38,652 nucleotides of DNA, taken from positions 1 to 38,652 of the forward strand of contig JAAFGT010000035.1 in NCBI GenBank assembly GCA_010365215.1, given 5' to 3'. The DNA comes from Acidipila sp. Its GTDB lineage: Bacteria > Acidobacteriota > Terriglobia > Acidiferrales > UBA7541. Within the stretch, counting starts at the first letter, position 1, and every line of letters starts with the position of its first letter. Below are positions 7,956-15,946 of this stretch, one piece after another. A program made the translations under genes and the position numbers. Under the pieces are notes generated by a model that saw only the letters and a list, made by a program, of their open reading frames with translations, searched no databases and was not told where the DNA came from.

Positions 7956-8516
7956 TTACTGGGCGCGTTGGATGTAGCGGCCTTCCGAAGTATCCACACG
8001 GATCTTGTCGCCCGAACCGATGAATGGCGGCACGTTGATGATCAGTCCGGTTTCCATTTTGGCAGGCTTGGTCACCGCGCTGGCCGTAGCTTTTTGAATG
8101 CTCGGCTCGGTATCCACGACGAGCATATCCACGGTGTCGGGCAGAATAACTCCGGTGGCTTTACCTTCGTAAAACTCCAGCTTGACGTGCAGGCCGGGCA
8201 GCAGGTAGTCCGTGGCCTCGCCGAGAATTTCCCGCGTGAGCTCCATCTGCTCGCAGGTCTCTACGTGCATAAAATGGTAGCTCTCGCCGTCGCCATAAAG
8301 AAATTCGTATTCGATCTCGTCCAGCACGGCGCGTTCTAGGAACTCTTCCGCGCGGAAGCGATGGTCGGCGATTGCGCCAGTGCGGAGATTGCGCAGGCGG
8401 CACTGCATCGAGCCGCGTTTATTGCCCGGCGTGCGATGTTCGACCGCAAAGATGGAGTGCAGCTCTCCGTTGTGCTGAATAATCATTCCCGGACGTAGTT
8501 GGGTGGCCTTGACCAT
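7956..8516 (-). CDS. efp: Translation elongation factor P, loop tip PGN instead of PGK/PGR
   Basis: EF-P relieves ribosome stalling at polyproline. The 186-residue protein has the KOW-like domain I, then the two OB-type domains and the C-terminal signature GDKIRVDTSEGRYIQR. The modified residue of EF-P sits after PG at the tip of the domain I loop: Lys34 in E. coli, Arg32 in Pseudomonas. Aligning on the following LRNL, this protein has N32 there, with K33 next (TPGNKRGSM). It therefore cannot use EpmA or EarP chemistry at the usual position. A good AGGAG lies six bases before ATG 8516. The coding region ends 12 bases from the stop of the receiver-PilZ gene, so the two are convergent. Confidence 0.95.
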   Translation of the reverse strand: MVKATQLRPGMIIQHNGELHSIFAVEHRTPGNKRGSMQCRLRNLRTGAIADHRFRAEEFLERAVLDEIEYEFLYGDGESYHFMHVETCEQMELTREILGEATDYLLPGLHVKLEFYEGKATGVILPDTVDMLVVDTEPSIQKATASAVTKPAKMETGLIINVPPFIGSGDKIRVDTSEGRYIQRAQ

Positions 8517-8627
8517 GGCTTGCTCCTCAAAATCTGGTGGTGACGCACGCCGGGGGTGCGCACCGGCGGCACTCGCTCTCTTGGAAAGCCCTTCAGGAAG
8601 GACTGAAGCTCCCAGCGAAACCCTGCG

Positions 8628-8655
8628 ATTATACCGCGTGAATTATACCGCGTGA
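8628..8655 (-). promoter_or_regulatory. Tandem 14-bp repeat carrying two TATAAT boxes before efp
   Basis: ATTATACCGCGTGA occurs twice without a gap (8628-8641 and 8642-8655). On the minus strand each copy gives CGCGGTATAAT, so two perfect -10 boxes stand 14 bases apart, 112-140 bases upstream of the efp ATG. No clear -35 is seen at 16-18 bases from either one. A CTTCAG/CTGAAG hairpin (8591-8608) lies in the predicted leader. Confidence 0.5.
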
Positions 8656-8707
8656 TGACGCAATTTGTGTAGGCTCGTGTCGCCAGCCGTTTGGCCGGCG
8701 GACAGGC

Positions 8708-10108
8708 TCAGTTCCCTTTTGCAGGCGTGCCCGGGACGGACGGGCTTTCGCGTTCGGCGCGTCCCTGGGCCATCAACGCTTCAATCTCCGCCACGGTGCG
8801 TGGCAGGCGCGCGGTCAGCAATTTTGCGCCGGTTTCGGTGATCAGCACATCGTCCTCGATGCGCACGCCGAGATTTTCTTCCGGTATATAAATTCCCGGC
8901 TCGAGAGTAATGACCATGCCCGGCTCCAGCGGGCGGGTGCGTTCGCCCACGTCGTGAACATTCAGGCCGAGGTGATGGCCCAAACCGTGAATAAAATAAC
9001 GTCCCAGCGAGCGCCCCTCGCGGTCTTTTCCGTGAGAGTCGATGTAGTCGTAGGCGATATTGTGCAGGCTATTCGCGGCGCTGCGCCCCAGGATCATTCC
9101 CGGCTTGGCGGCGGCCAGCGCGGCATTCTGCGCGGCCAGCACGATCTCGTAAATCTCCTTTTGCCGGGCGGTGAAATGACCGTTCGCTGGAAGCGTGCGG
9201 GTGACGTCGGCGGTGTAACCGTCCTGCGCGCAGGCCACGTCGAGCACCACGATGTCGCCATCTTTGATTTTCTGGTCCAGCGCGTCGTAGTGCAACACCG
9301 TGGAATAAAACGCCGCGCCGACAATCGGGGCATAGGCTTCGTCGAGACAGCCTTCGCTGCGGTGCACGAATTGCATCCTGGCCGCCACCTGATACTCGAA
9401 AAGGCCTGGCCGCATGATCTTCATGGCTTCCAGGTGAGAATCCACCGACGCTTCCATGGCGCGTGTGAGGAAAGCAATCTCCCCGGGCGATTTGACCTGC
9501 CGCTGAACGGCAATCCACGCGGCCAGGCTGGCGAAGCGCGCCTGCGGCACAGCCTGGCGCACCCAATCGTTCCACACGCTGGCGTGGGGATAGCCGATCT
9601 CATTAGCCACAGGCACCAGCGTGTAAAAAACCGGAGACGCGGCGGCGAATTTCACCAGATGGCCGCGAAGGTTTTCAAACGACTCGACCACGGCGAAGCC
9701 GGTGCGCTCGTGGACATCGGGGTCGGCGGGACCTATACGCGGCCCGTTCCAGCGCTCCTTGACGGGATCGCGCGGCGGGAGGTAAAGAATCTCGCGCTGG
9801 CCGGAGACGGCGTCTTTCGACGCTTCCGGAAGAATGACCAGTGCCGCGCCTTCTTCATTGTGGCCGGTAAGGTAATAGAAATTCTCTTCCTGCTCGAAGC
9901 GCGCCACTTCGGAGTTGGTTTCTTTTCCGGTATAGCCAAACAGCAAGGCGGGTCCGTCCAGTTGTTTGGCCAGACGCGCGCGGCGCACGGCATAGACCGC
10001 GTTCGATTCGCGCTGGCGGGCGGAGGCGCAGACCGGTTTCAGGAACAGGATGCCTGCCAAGGTCAGCACGCAAGCCATTGCTACGCGCCATGACTGAAAA
10101 ACGAACAT
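8708..10108 (-). CDS. pepP: Secreted Xaa-Pro aminopeptidase (M24B, PepP-like)
   Basis: Removes an N-terminal residue preceding proline. From ATG 10108 the protein has 466 residues and a signal peptide (FVFQSWRVAMACVLTLAG core, ending near VCASA), so it is probably periplasmic. The aminopeptidase P N-terminal domain (FEQEENFYYLTGHNE) is followed by the creatinase/pita-bread domain. Its five metal ligands are visible: two Asp in LDVACAQDGYTADVTRT, His in HGLGHHLGLNVHD, Glu in TLEPGIYIP and Glu in RIEDDVLIT. The open frame starts 17 codons earlier at 10159, but the AGGAGAG element about ten bases before ATG 10108 and the signal peptide favour the shorter form. It lies upstream of efp, with a 191-base gap; both genes deal with proline-rich peptides, which may be chance. 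Confidence 0.92.
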   Translation of the reverse strand: MFVFQSWRVAMACVLTLAGILFLKPVCASARQRESNAVYAVRRARLAKQLDGPALLFGYTGKETNSEVARFEQEENFYYLTGHNEEGAALVILPEASKDAVSGQREILYLPPRDPVKERWNGPRIGPADPDVHERTGFAVVESFENLRGHLVKFAAASPVFYTLVPVANEIGYPHASVWNDWVRQAVPQARFASLAAWIAVQRQVKSPGEIAFLTRAMEASVDSHLEAMKIMRPGLFEYQVAARMQFVHRSEGCLDEAYAPIVGAAFYSTVLHYDALDQKIKDGDIVVLDVACAQDGYTADVTRTLPANGHFTARQKEIYEIVLAAQNAALAAAKPGMILGRSAANSLHNIAYDYIDSHGKDREGRSLGRYFIHGLGHHLGLNVHDVGERTRPLEPGMVITLEPGIYIPEENLGVRIEDDVLITETGAKLLTARLPRTVAEIEALMAQGRAERESPSVPGTPAKGN

Positions 10109-10197
10109 GAGTGCACTCTCCTGAATTTTCCGGTTACCGGCGGCGATTTCCCCAGGCACCGGCGCAAAGGCAAACCGCGGCGCCCGCCACCGGGAAG

Positions 10198-10995
10198 TCA
10201 GGCCGGTTTCTCGGCAACAAAAATCATTTCCGGCGAATCAGCCGCGAGCGGCGAGCAATCGAAATTGCCATAGACCGCGGTAAGCCGCAGACCGGCGCGC
10301 GCCAGCAGATGCTCGACCTCATAGCGAAAGAAATATCGCAGCGGCACACGCCACACCAGGCGCTCCTTAACACCATCGGCATGGGTGACGTACCAGACCA
10401 TCTCGATATCATTCACCTGGCGCTCGCGGTGAAATGCGGCGATGCGTGACGTGCGGCGCAGCGCGCGGCCGTCGGGAAGCAATGTTTCCGGGCTGTCCTC
10501 TTTTTCATCCTGCCAGGCCGGGTGGTGCATGGCCTCCGGTTTTACCTGAAAACAGTCCAGAATCAGGCGCCCTCCGGGCGAGAGGTGGCGCGCCACCGCG
10601 TCGAGACATTCCAGCTGGTCGGAGGTTTCCACGAGATGCTGAAAGCCGCGAAACGGTATGGTAATCAATGAAAACTTCCGGCCGAGAGAGAAATTCACCA
10701 TGCTGCTGGGCACCAAACCGACGCGTCCAATGACGCTGACGTTTTCCGATGCCAGCTTCACCCGGCAGCGCTCCAGCATGTTTTCGGAGAGATCGAGCCC
10801 GACGACTTCCGCTCCCGCGCGCGCTGCAGGAATTAATATGCGTCCTGTGCCGCAACCCAACTCGAGCACCAGTCCCGCGCTGGCGCGCGCTTCCGCGACA
10901 TAAAATTCAATATCGCCGCGTTCCGCATACAGAGCCACGCAATCATAGAATTCGGCGACGGCGCTTGAGGAATCGTAAGTGGAAGCTGAAGTCAT
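10198..10995 (-). CDS. Class I SAM-dependent methyltransferase, substrate unknown
   Basis: A 265-residue protein with the Rossmann methyltransferase fold. Motif I is VLELGCGTGR (residues 43-52), followed by the acidic end of strand 2 (VVGLDLSENML). After motif IV comes the usual LSPGGRLILD loop and strand, then a C-terminal region with a seven-stranded-sheet ending (LRLTAVYGNFD). The frame can start at 11037 or at ATG 10995; I chose the second because the first 14 residues are basic and unlike the family. Neither has a strong ribosome binding site. It lies 89 bases upstream of pepP on the same strand. Small-molecule methylation is likely but the substrate cannot be read. Confidence 0.78.
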   Translation of the reverse strand: MTSASTYDSSSAVAEFYDCVALYAERGDIEFYVAEARASAGLVLELGCGTGRILIPAARAGAEVVGLDLSENMLERCRVKLASENVSVIGRVGLVPSSMVNFSLGRKFSLITIPFRGFQHLVETSDQLECLDAVARHLSPGGRLILDCFQVKPEAMHHPAWQDEKEDSPETLLPDGRALRRTSRIAAFHRERQVNDIEMVWYVTHADGVKERLVWRVPLRYFFRYEVEHLLARAGLRLTAVYGNFDCSPLAADSPEMIFVAEKPA

Positions 10996-11141
10996 TGACC
11001 GCGAACGGCACGGAGCCGGCACACTGGATTCTCGCATGACACGCCCGGCGACTCCAGTATGCCGCAGCGCTGAACATCCCTTGTCCCAACCAACCTGCTG
11101 CGAAGGGTAACTGTTGGACCGTCTGGGCGGCCGCCGGGTTT

Positions 11142-11612
11142 CTACTTCCTTTTCCTGGCTTTCTTTTTCGTGGCTTTCTTTTTCGCGCCTTTCTTACTCG
11201 AGCTGGCGGGCCTGCTGGGCTGCCGCGTATGCACGATTGCGTCCGCCTCGATCTCCACAAGCATAGCCGGGTCGATCAGCCGGCTTATCTGAATCATGGA
11301 ACAGACCGGGCGAATTTTGCTGAAGACCTCGCCATGCGCGCGGCCGGCGTGCTCCCACCCGGTGATGTCGGTGAGAAAAATTCGCGTGCGCACGACGTTT
11401 TCCAGCCTGGCGCCGGCCTGTTCCAGCGCCCACTTGATGTTGCGCAGCGTTTGCGAGGTCTGAGCGTAGAGGTCGCCTTCCCCGACGATTTTTCCCGTGG
11501 CGTCAGTGGATGTGGTGCCCGAAACGCTCACAAAGTCGCCAACACGCACGGCCCGCGAATAGCCGACAATCGGCTCCCAGGGCCGCCCGCTGGAAATATT
11601 CCGCCTCTTCAT
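11142..11612 (-). CDS. RidA/YjgF superfamily protein with lysine-rich C-terminal tail
   Basis: A 156-residue protein. Residues 1-130 form the RidA-type trimer fold ([41 protein letters not shown]). In true RidA an Arg (R105 in E. coli, in the PxRSxVxV segment) binds the imine carboxylate. Here the aligned residue is C104 (in RPVCSMIQI), so imine deaminase activity is doubtful and a Rid4-7-like role is more likely. The last 18 residues (139-156) hold 10 Lys and 2 Arg, like histone-H1-type tails, suggesting nucleic acid or membrane contact. ATG 11612 has GGAGG four bases upstream; the open frame continues to 11729 but that part is not conserved in style. The stop of the membrane-protein gene (11672) is 60 bases upstream. 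Confidence 0.85.
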   Translation of the reverse strand: MKRRNISSGRPWEPIVGYSRAVRVGDFVSVSGTTSTDATGKIVGEGDLYAQTSQTLRNIKWALEQAGARLENVVRTRIFLTDITGWEHAGRAHGEVFSKIRPVCSMIQISRLIDPAMLVEIEADAIVHTRQPSRPASSSKKGAKKKATKKKARKRK

Positions 11613-11671
11613 GAAACCTCCAGAGTTACTGGCAAACGAAGCTAACACAATTTTGACGAGAGTCGCGGCCG

Positions 11672-12145
11672 TCAGGCACGCAGGGAGTCTTGGATGGCGG
11701 CACCGGGATCCGGACCGCCTTGCGGCCACGCGGAGCCAGCCGCGGCCCGCAAATCCTCGGCCAGAGCCGGGCTGACATAGAAAGGAATTGAAGGCGCACG
11801 CCGAAATCTAAATTCCGCTCTCTCGGAAATGAAAAAATAGCGCATTGGCCTGACGGATATCTCGCTCCACGGGATGGATAGAGGAGGATGGCCGAAGCGA
11901 AAAGGGAAAACCACGGAGACGAAAAGTCCTGTCTGGTCGGCGCCGAACGTCAGGCAGTTGCCGTAGCGTGTGCCCCAACGCATGTTGGCACTGCGGAAAC
12001 GCCAGCGCTGGCCATGGAATGTGCCGGACAGGGGATATTCGCCCGCCAGTTCGTGCCAACCAGATAGAAAGGAAATCAGAAAAGAGATCACCGAAAAAAC
12101 CACGGCGAGTAAGATTAAGTCGAGAATCGGACTGGTATTTTGCAT
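11672..12145 (-). CDS. Single-pass membrane protein, unknown function
   Basis: From ATG 12145 the frame encodes 157 residues. A hydrophobic segment at residues 7-28 ([20 protein letters not shown]) is followed by a soluble, strand-rich part with several aromatic residues ([19 protein letters not shown]). [18 protein letters not shown] segment is typical of small acidobacterial membrane proteins whose soluble part resembles a PH-like fold. The frame is open to 12262, giving 39 more residues without clear meaning. I see no strong ribosome binding site for either start. It is divergent from the cystathionine beta-synthase gene. I do not recognise a family. Confidence 0.6.
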   Translation of the reverse strand: MQNTSPILDLILLAVVFSVISFLISFLSGWHELAGEYPLSGTFHGQRWRFRSANMRWGTRYGNCLTFGADQTGLFVSVVFPFRFGHPPLSIPWSEISVRPMRYFFISERAEFRFRRAPSIPFYVSPALAEDLRAAAGSAWPQGGPDPGAAIQDSLRA

Positions 12146-12323
12146 TTCAGCGGTTTCTGGAAGCCAGTATCGCACGGCCGCCAGCCGGGAAGCGAAATTG
12201 GCGGCGTGGTACTCGCCCCGGGACGTTCCCACATCACTGCGGCAAGAACACAACAACGCCACTCGTCTAGACAGCCGCGTTGGAACAGCCTAAGCTGATC
12301 TGGCCACGCGGAGAGGACTACTG

Positions 12324-13715
12324 ATGAGGTGCAATCACATTCTGGAAGCGGTGGGAAAAACGCCGCTGATTCGTTTGAACCGAATCGCCAAAGAAATACC
12401 CTGCCCGATCTGGGTCAAGGCGGATTACCTGAATCCGGGCGGCTCGGTGAAGGACCGCATCGGCATCACCATGATTGACGAAGCCGAGCGCAAAGGACTG
12501 CTGAAGCCCGGCGGCACGATCATCGAAGGCACTTCCGGCAATACCGGGATGGGGCTGGCGCTGGTGGCGGCGGTTCGCGGCTACAAAGTGGTCTTCACCA
12601 TCACCGACAAACAGTCCAAAGAAAAGGTCGACCTAGTCAAGGCTCTGGGCGCGGAAGTCATTGTCTGCCCTACGGCGGTGGAGCCGGACGACCCGCGCAG
12701 CTATTACTCGGTGGCCAAGAAACTCGCGCGGGAAATCCCCAATTCGTATTATCCCAACCAGTATGAGAACGCGCAAAATCCTCAGGCGCACTATGAGACC
12801 ACCGGGCCGGAAATCTGGGAAGACAGCGAAGGAAAAATCACCCACTTTATCTGCGGCATGGGCACCGGCGGCACCATCAGCGGCGTGGGTAAATTCCTGA
12901 AGGAAAAGAACCCCGCCATCAAAGTGATCGGCGTAGATCCGGTGGGATCGCTTTACTACGAATATTTCAAGACCGGCAAAATGACCAAGGCCTTCACCTA
13001 CGTGGTGCAAGGCATCGGCGAAGATATTCTGCCCGGCACCATGGATTTTTCCGTAGTCGACGATGTGCTTCGCGTGGGCGACGAGGAGTGTTTCGTGGTA
13101 GCGCGGCGCATGGCCCGGCTGGAGGGCATTTTTTCCGGAGGCTCCTGTGGCGGCTGCGTCGCCGGCGCGTTGCGCTACGCCAAAGACCTCAAGGCCAGCG
13201 ATTTCGTGGTGGCCTTCCTCCCCGACACCGGCATGCGCTACTTGAGCAACGTCTACAACGATTCCTGGATGCGCGATCATGGATACACCGAGCAGGAAGT
13301 GCCACTCAACGCCGCGGACATACTCACCGCCAAACGCAAGGCCGGCAAAGAGCGCGAATTGCTGATTGCCCGCCCCTATCAAACCGTTTTCCACGCCATG
13401 AAGACCATGCAGGCGGAAGACATCTCGCAGCTGCCCATCTGCGAAGATGCCGGGCCGATCGGCACCATCTCGGAAGACCAGATCCTCAGCATTGCTCTGC
13501 AAGGGAAAGACCTGCGCAAACTTGTGCTGCGCGAAGTGATGGGCCCGCCGCTACCGCGCGTGCGGCATGACGCCCCGGTAGAGCGGTTGACGCACATCCT
13601 CAGCCACGAAAGCTCGGCTGTTCTGGTGGAAGGCGAGGGCGGACGCCTCGACATCCTTACCAAGTACGACCTGATGAGTACCATCGCGCGCCTGGTGGAA
13701 CAGGTCGGCAGATAA
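12324..13715 (+). CDS. cbs: Cystathionine beta-synthase with C-terminal CBS-domain pair
   Basis: PLP enzyme of fold type II that joins serine and homocysteine to cystathionine. K43 in NPGGSVKDR is the PLP lysine. EGTSGNTG is the substrate/cofactor loop and GTGGTISG is the phosphate-binding glycine loop. Residues about 340-463 form a Bateman (CBS) pair, with LPICEDAGPIGTISEDQIL and ESSAVLVEGE as the paired beta-alpha units. The haem-binding N-terminus of animal CBS is absent. O-acetylserine sulfhydrylases share the core but lack this C-terminal extension, so CBS is the better call. AGAGGA lies about seven bases before ATG 12324. The enzyme links homocysteine (see the fused methionine enzyme at 24.6 kb) to cysteine (see the dioxygenase at 1.8 kb). 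Confidence 0.9.
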   Translation: MRCNHILEAVGKTPLIRLNRIAKEIPCPIWVKADYLNPGGSVKDRIGITMIDEAERKGLLKPGGTIIEGTSGNTGMGLALVAAVRGYKVVFTITDKQSKEKVDLVKALGAEVIVCPTAVEPDDPRSYYSVAKKLAREIPNSYYPNQYENAQNPQAHYETTGPEIWEDSEGKITHFICGMGTGGTISGVGKFLKEKNPAIKVIGVDPVGSLYYEYFKTGKMTKAFTYVVQGIGEDILPGTMDFSVVDDVLRVGDEECFVVARRMARLEGIFSGGSCGGCVAGALRYAKDLKASDFVVAFLPDTGMRYLSNVYNDSWMRDHGYTEQEVPLNAADILTAKRKAGKERELLIARPYQTVFHAMKTMQAEDISQLPICEDAGPIGTISEDQILSIALQGKDLRKLVLREVMGPPLPRVRHDAPVERLTHILSHESSAVLVEGEGGRLDILTKYDLMSTIARLVEQVGR

Positions 13716-14017
13716 TTACTTCTAGATCGTTACGCAGTTCGTATCCCCCCGCCGCATAGAAGCCAGGGCTGCAAGCAGCCCCGACTCGTGATACAACTAT
13801 AAGAGCGGCCCATAAGGGTTCCATTTCCTCTTTCCCATTTGCGGGGCCAGCCGAATTTTGAAACCTGCATAATTTCCGGCCCGCCGCGAAGATTGAGGTA
13901 TTGCTCCACAGATAACTCAGCCACGGACCAAAAGAGAAACCTAGTCAAAGCCAGCAAACTGGTATCCATCGTGCAGGGCTATTTGGGGGCGATTTTGGAA
14001 CTAGCGCATAGAAGACG
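13716..14017 (+). other. 302-base intergenic region with one hairpin
   Basis: Between cbs and the polysaccharide synthase gene I see no convincing gene. A perfect inverted repeat GGGCTGC-AA-GCAGCCC lies at 13766-13781. It lacks a T-run, so it is not a standard terminator. A 79-codon minus-strand frame (13730-13969) has no family-like features. No clear promoter or riboswitch was found, although the region should contain the start of the exopolysaccharide transcript. Confidence 0.6.
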
Positions 14018-15946
14018 ATGAAGCAAAACGCCACAACGGAAGAAAGTCTCGCCGCGTACAGGGCCAAGATCAGGCGACGGCGCGAGCAACTGATTTTTAC
14101 GCGAATCGTCATTTTTGCTTCCATCGCGGTCTCACTGCCGTACTTCTACTGGCGCGCCACACAAACACAAAATCATGCGGCCATGTGGTTTTTCTATATT
14201 TTCCTGGCTGCGGAGATGCTGAATTTCTTGGAGTCGCTGCTGCTCTACGTGACCACGTGGAAGCCCACCTGGCACGAGTCTCCACCGCCCCCGCCGGCAG
14301 GCCGCACCGTGGACGTGCTGATTCCCACGCTCGACGAGCCCCTGCAGCTTTTGCGCGAGACGCTGATTTGCGCGCTGGGCATTCTTTATCCGCATAAGAC
14401 CTGGCTGCTGGACGACGGAAACAGGCCGGGAGCGCGCGAGCTGGCCGAAGAGCTGGGCTGCGAATACCTCGGCCGCCCCGAGCACGTCAACGCCAAGGCC
14501 GGCAACCTGAACTACGCGCTGGCAAAAAGCAGCGCCGAATTCGTGGTCGTTCTCGACGCCGACCATGTGCCTTCGCCTGAGCTCATCGACGAATTGCTGG
14601 GCTTTTTCAACGACCCGCAAGTAGGCATCGTCCAGGCCACTCAGGATTTCTATAACCTCGATTCCTTCCAGCACCAGACCAACTGGCGGGCAAAATACGC
14701 CTGGCAGCAGCAGGAACTGTTCTTCAGCATCATTCAGCCGGGGAAGGATGGCTACAATGCCGCGTTCTATTGCGGCAGTCCGGCTATCCTGCGCCGCAAG
14801 GCGCTCGACGATATAGGCGGCTTCGCCGTTGAATCCATCACTGAGGACATGCACACCAGCCTGCGCATGCAGAAAAAAGGCTGGCGAGTGCTCTATCAAA
14901 ACCGCACCGTCGCGCGCGGACTCGCCCCGCAGACTTTTCCCGGCTTCGCCACGCAGTGGAAGCGCTGGGGTCATGGCGCCATGCAGGTGCTGCGCCTGGA
15001 GAATCCGCTTTTCGGCAGTGGCCTGAAACTGGGGCAGCGGTTGTGCTATTTCGCGTCATTTTACTTTTACTGGATGAGCTATCAGAAGCTCATCTACGTG
15101 GTGACTCCGATTTTCTGCCTGCTGACCGGAATTTTCCCGCTGGTGGCCGATCCCGCGAGATACTTGCTCTTCTTCACGCCCTACCTGGTTCTGAATATCG
15201 CTGCATCGGCCATGCTGACCGGGGGCCTGCGGGGCTTCCTGATGAGCGAAGAGTTCAACATGATGAAGATGCCCGTGCTGATGACCACCTTGCGGGGACT
15301 GTCGCGCAGAGAGCGGGAATTCACGGTCACACAAAAATCTCAGGCGGAAGCGGCACATTTTGCGCAGCTATGGCCCCTGGTGGCCATCGAGATAGGTCTG
15401 GCCATCGGAATCACCGCCGGCTGCGTCCGGCTGGCCAGACCCACCACGACTTTTGAGTTCTGGGCGCTGGTGGTGAATCTGTCGTGGGCAAGCTTTTATC
15501 TGCTGTTGCTGGGGCCGCTGGTGGCTAAGGCGCTCAAGCGGCATGAACAACGATGCAGCTATCGTTTTCCGGGGAATCTCGAAGTGCCCATGCGTTTCGA
15601 ATATCAGACTGCAAAGGGCATACCGGTGCGCGACCGAGCCTACGTGCGCAATTTGAACCGCACCGGCCTCTCCGTCACGCTGGCGAGCCCGTTGCCCATG
15701 GGCACGCGGCTGGAGATGGAGCTCTCGCTGGCCAGCCAGCCGATCCGCGCCACCGGATACGTGATGCGCCACCAGGAAATTCCCGTCAATGGCCACTTGC
15801 GCTACTCCAACGGTGTGCGTTTCGACCAGATTTCCAGCGCGGATGCCGATACCATCTCAAAATATCTGTTCTGGTATGTGGCTCCACGACACGGCGACCT
15901 GCTGCGTCTGACTACCAGCAGCCAGCTTGAGGAGCGCGCGCGATGA
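14018..15946 (+). CDS. BcsA-like processive glycosyltransferase with PilZ domain
   Basis: Inner-membrane GT2 synthase that polymerises a beta-linked polysaccharide from a UDP-sugar; 642 residues. Two N-terminal membrane segments (about 28-45 and 55-80) precede the catalytic domain. Its motifs are all present: DDG (132-134), DAD (180-182), FYCGS (250-254), TED (275-277) and QWKRW (313-317). Four or more transmembrane helices follow, with the gating-loop motif FTVTQK at 435-440 as in BcsA. The C-terminal PilZ domain has RxxxR (R512-R516), and the second motif reads NLNRTG, with Asn in place of Ser, so c-di-GMP control is likely but not certain. The stop overlaps the next start by four bases (ATGA). 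Cellulose is the default guess; no BcsB, BcsZ or BcsD gene is adjacent. Confidence 0.9.
   Translation: MKQNATTEESLAAYRAKIRRRREQLIFTRIVIFASIAVSLPYFYWRATQTQNHAAMWFFYIFLAAEMLNFLESLLLYVTTWKPTWHESPPPPPAGRTVDVLIPTLDEPLQLLRETLICALGILYPHKTWLLDDGNRPGARELAEELGCEYLGRPEHVNAKAGNLNYALAKSSAEFVVVLDADHVPSPELIDELLGFFNDPQVGIVQATQDFYNLDSFQHQTNWRAKYAWQQQELFFSIIQPGKDGYNAAFYCGSPAILRRKALDDIGGFAVESITEDMHTSLRMQKKGWRVLYQNRTVARGLAPQTFPGFATQWKRWGHGAMQVLRLENPLFGSGLKLGQRLCYFASFYFYWMSYQKLIYVVTPIFCLLTGIFPLVADPARYLLFFTPYLVLNIAASAMLTGGLRGFLMSEEFNMMKMPVLMTTLRGLSRREREFTVTQKSQAEAAHFAQLWPLVAIEIGLAIGITAGCVRLARPTTTFEFWALVVNLSWASFYLLLLGPLVAKALKRHEQRCSYRFPGNLEVPMRFEYQTAKGIPVRDRAYVRNLNRTGLSVTLASPLPMGTRLEMELSLASQPIRATGYVMRHQEIPVNGHLRYSNGVRFDQISSADADTISKYLFWYVAPRHGDLLRLTTSSQLEERAR

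Noticed and set aside
8954-10093. 379-codon plus-strand frame opposite pepP
   Set aside because: Antisense shadow of a gene with all catalytic residues; composition is unlike a real protein.
12633-13502. 289-codon minus-strand frame opposite cbs
   Set aside because: Shadow frame caused by third-position GC bias; no motif.
13730-13969. 79-codon minus-strand gene in the cbs-bcsA gap
   Set aside because: The translation includes the hairpin repeat and has no recognisable features or ribosome binding site.
13860-14010. Possible c-di-GMP riboswitch before the polysaccharide synthase gene
   Set aside because: Short GCAAA- and GGG-like words occur but not in the order or pairing of the GEMM consensus.
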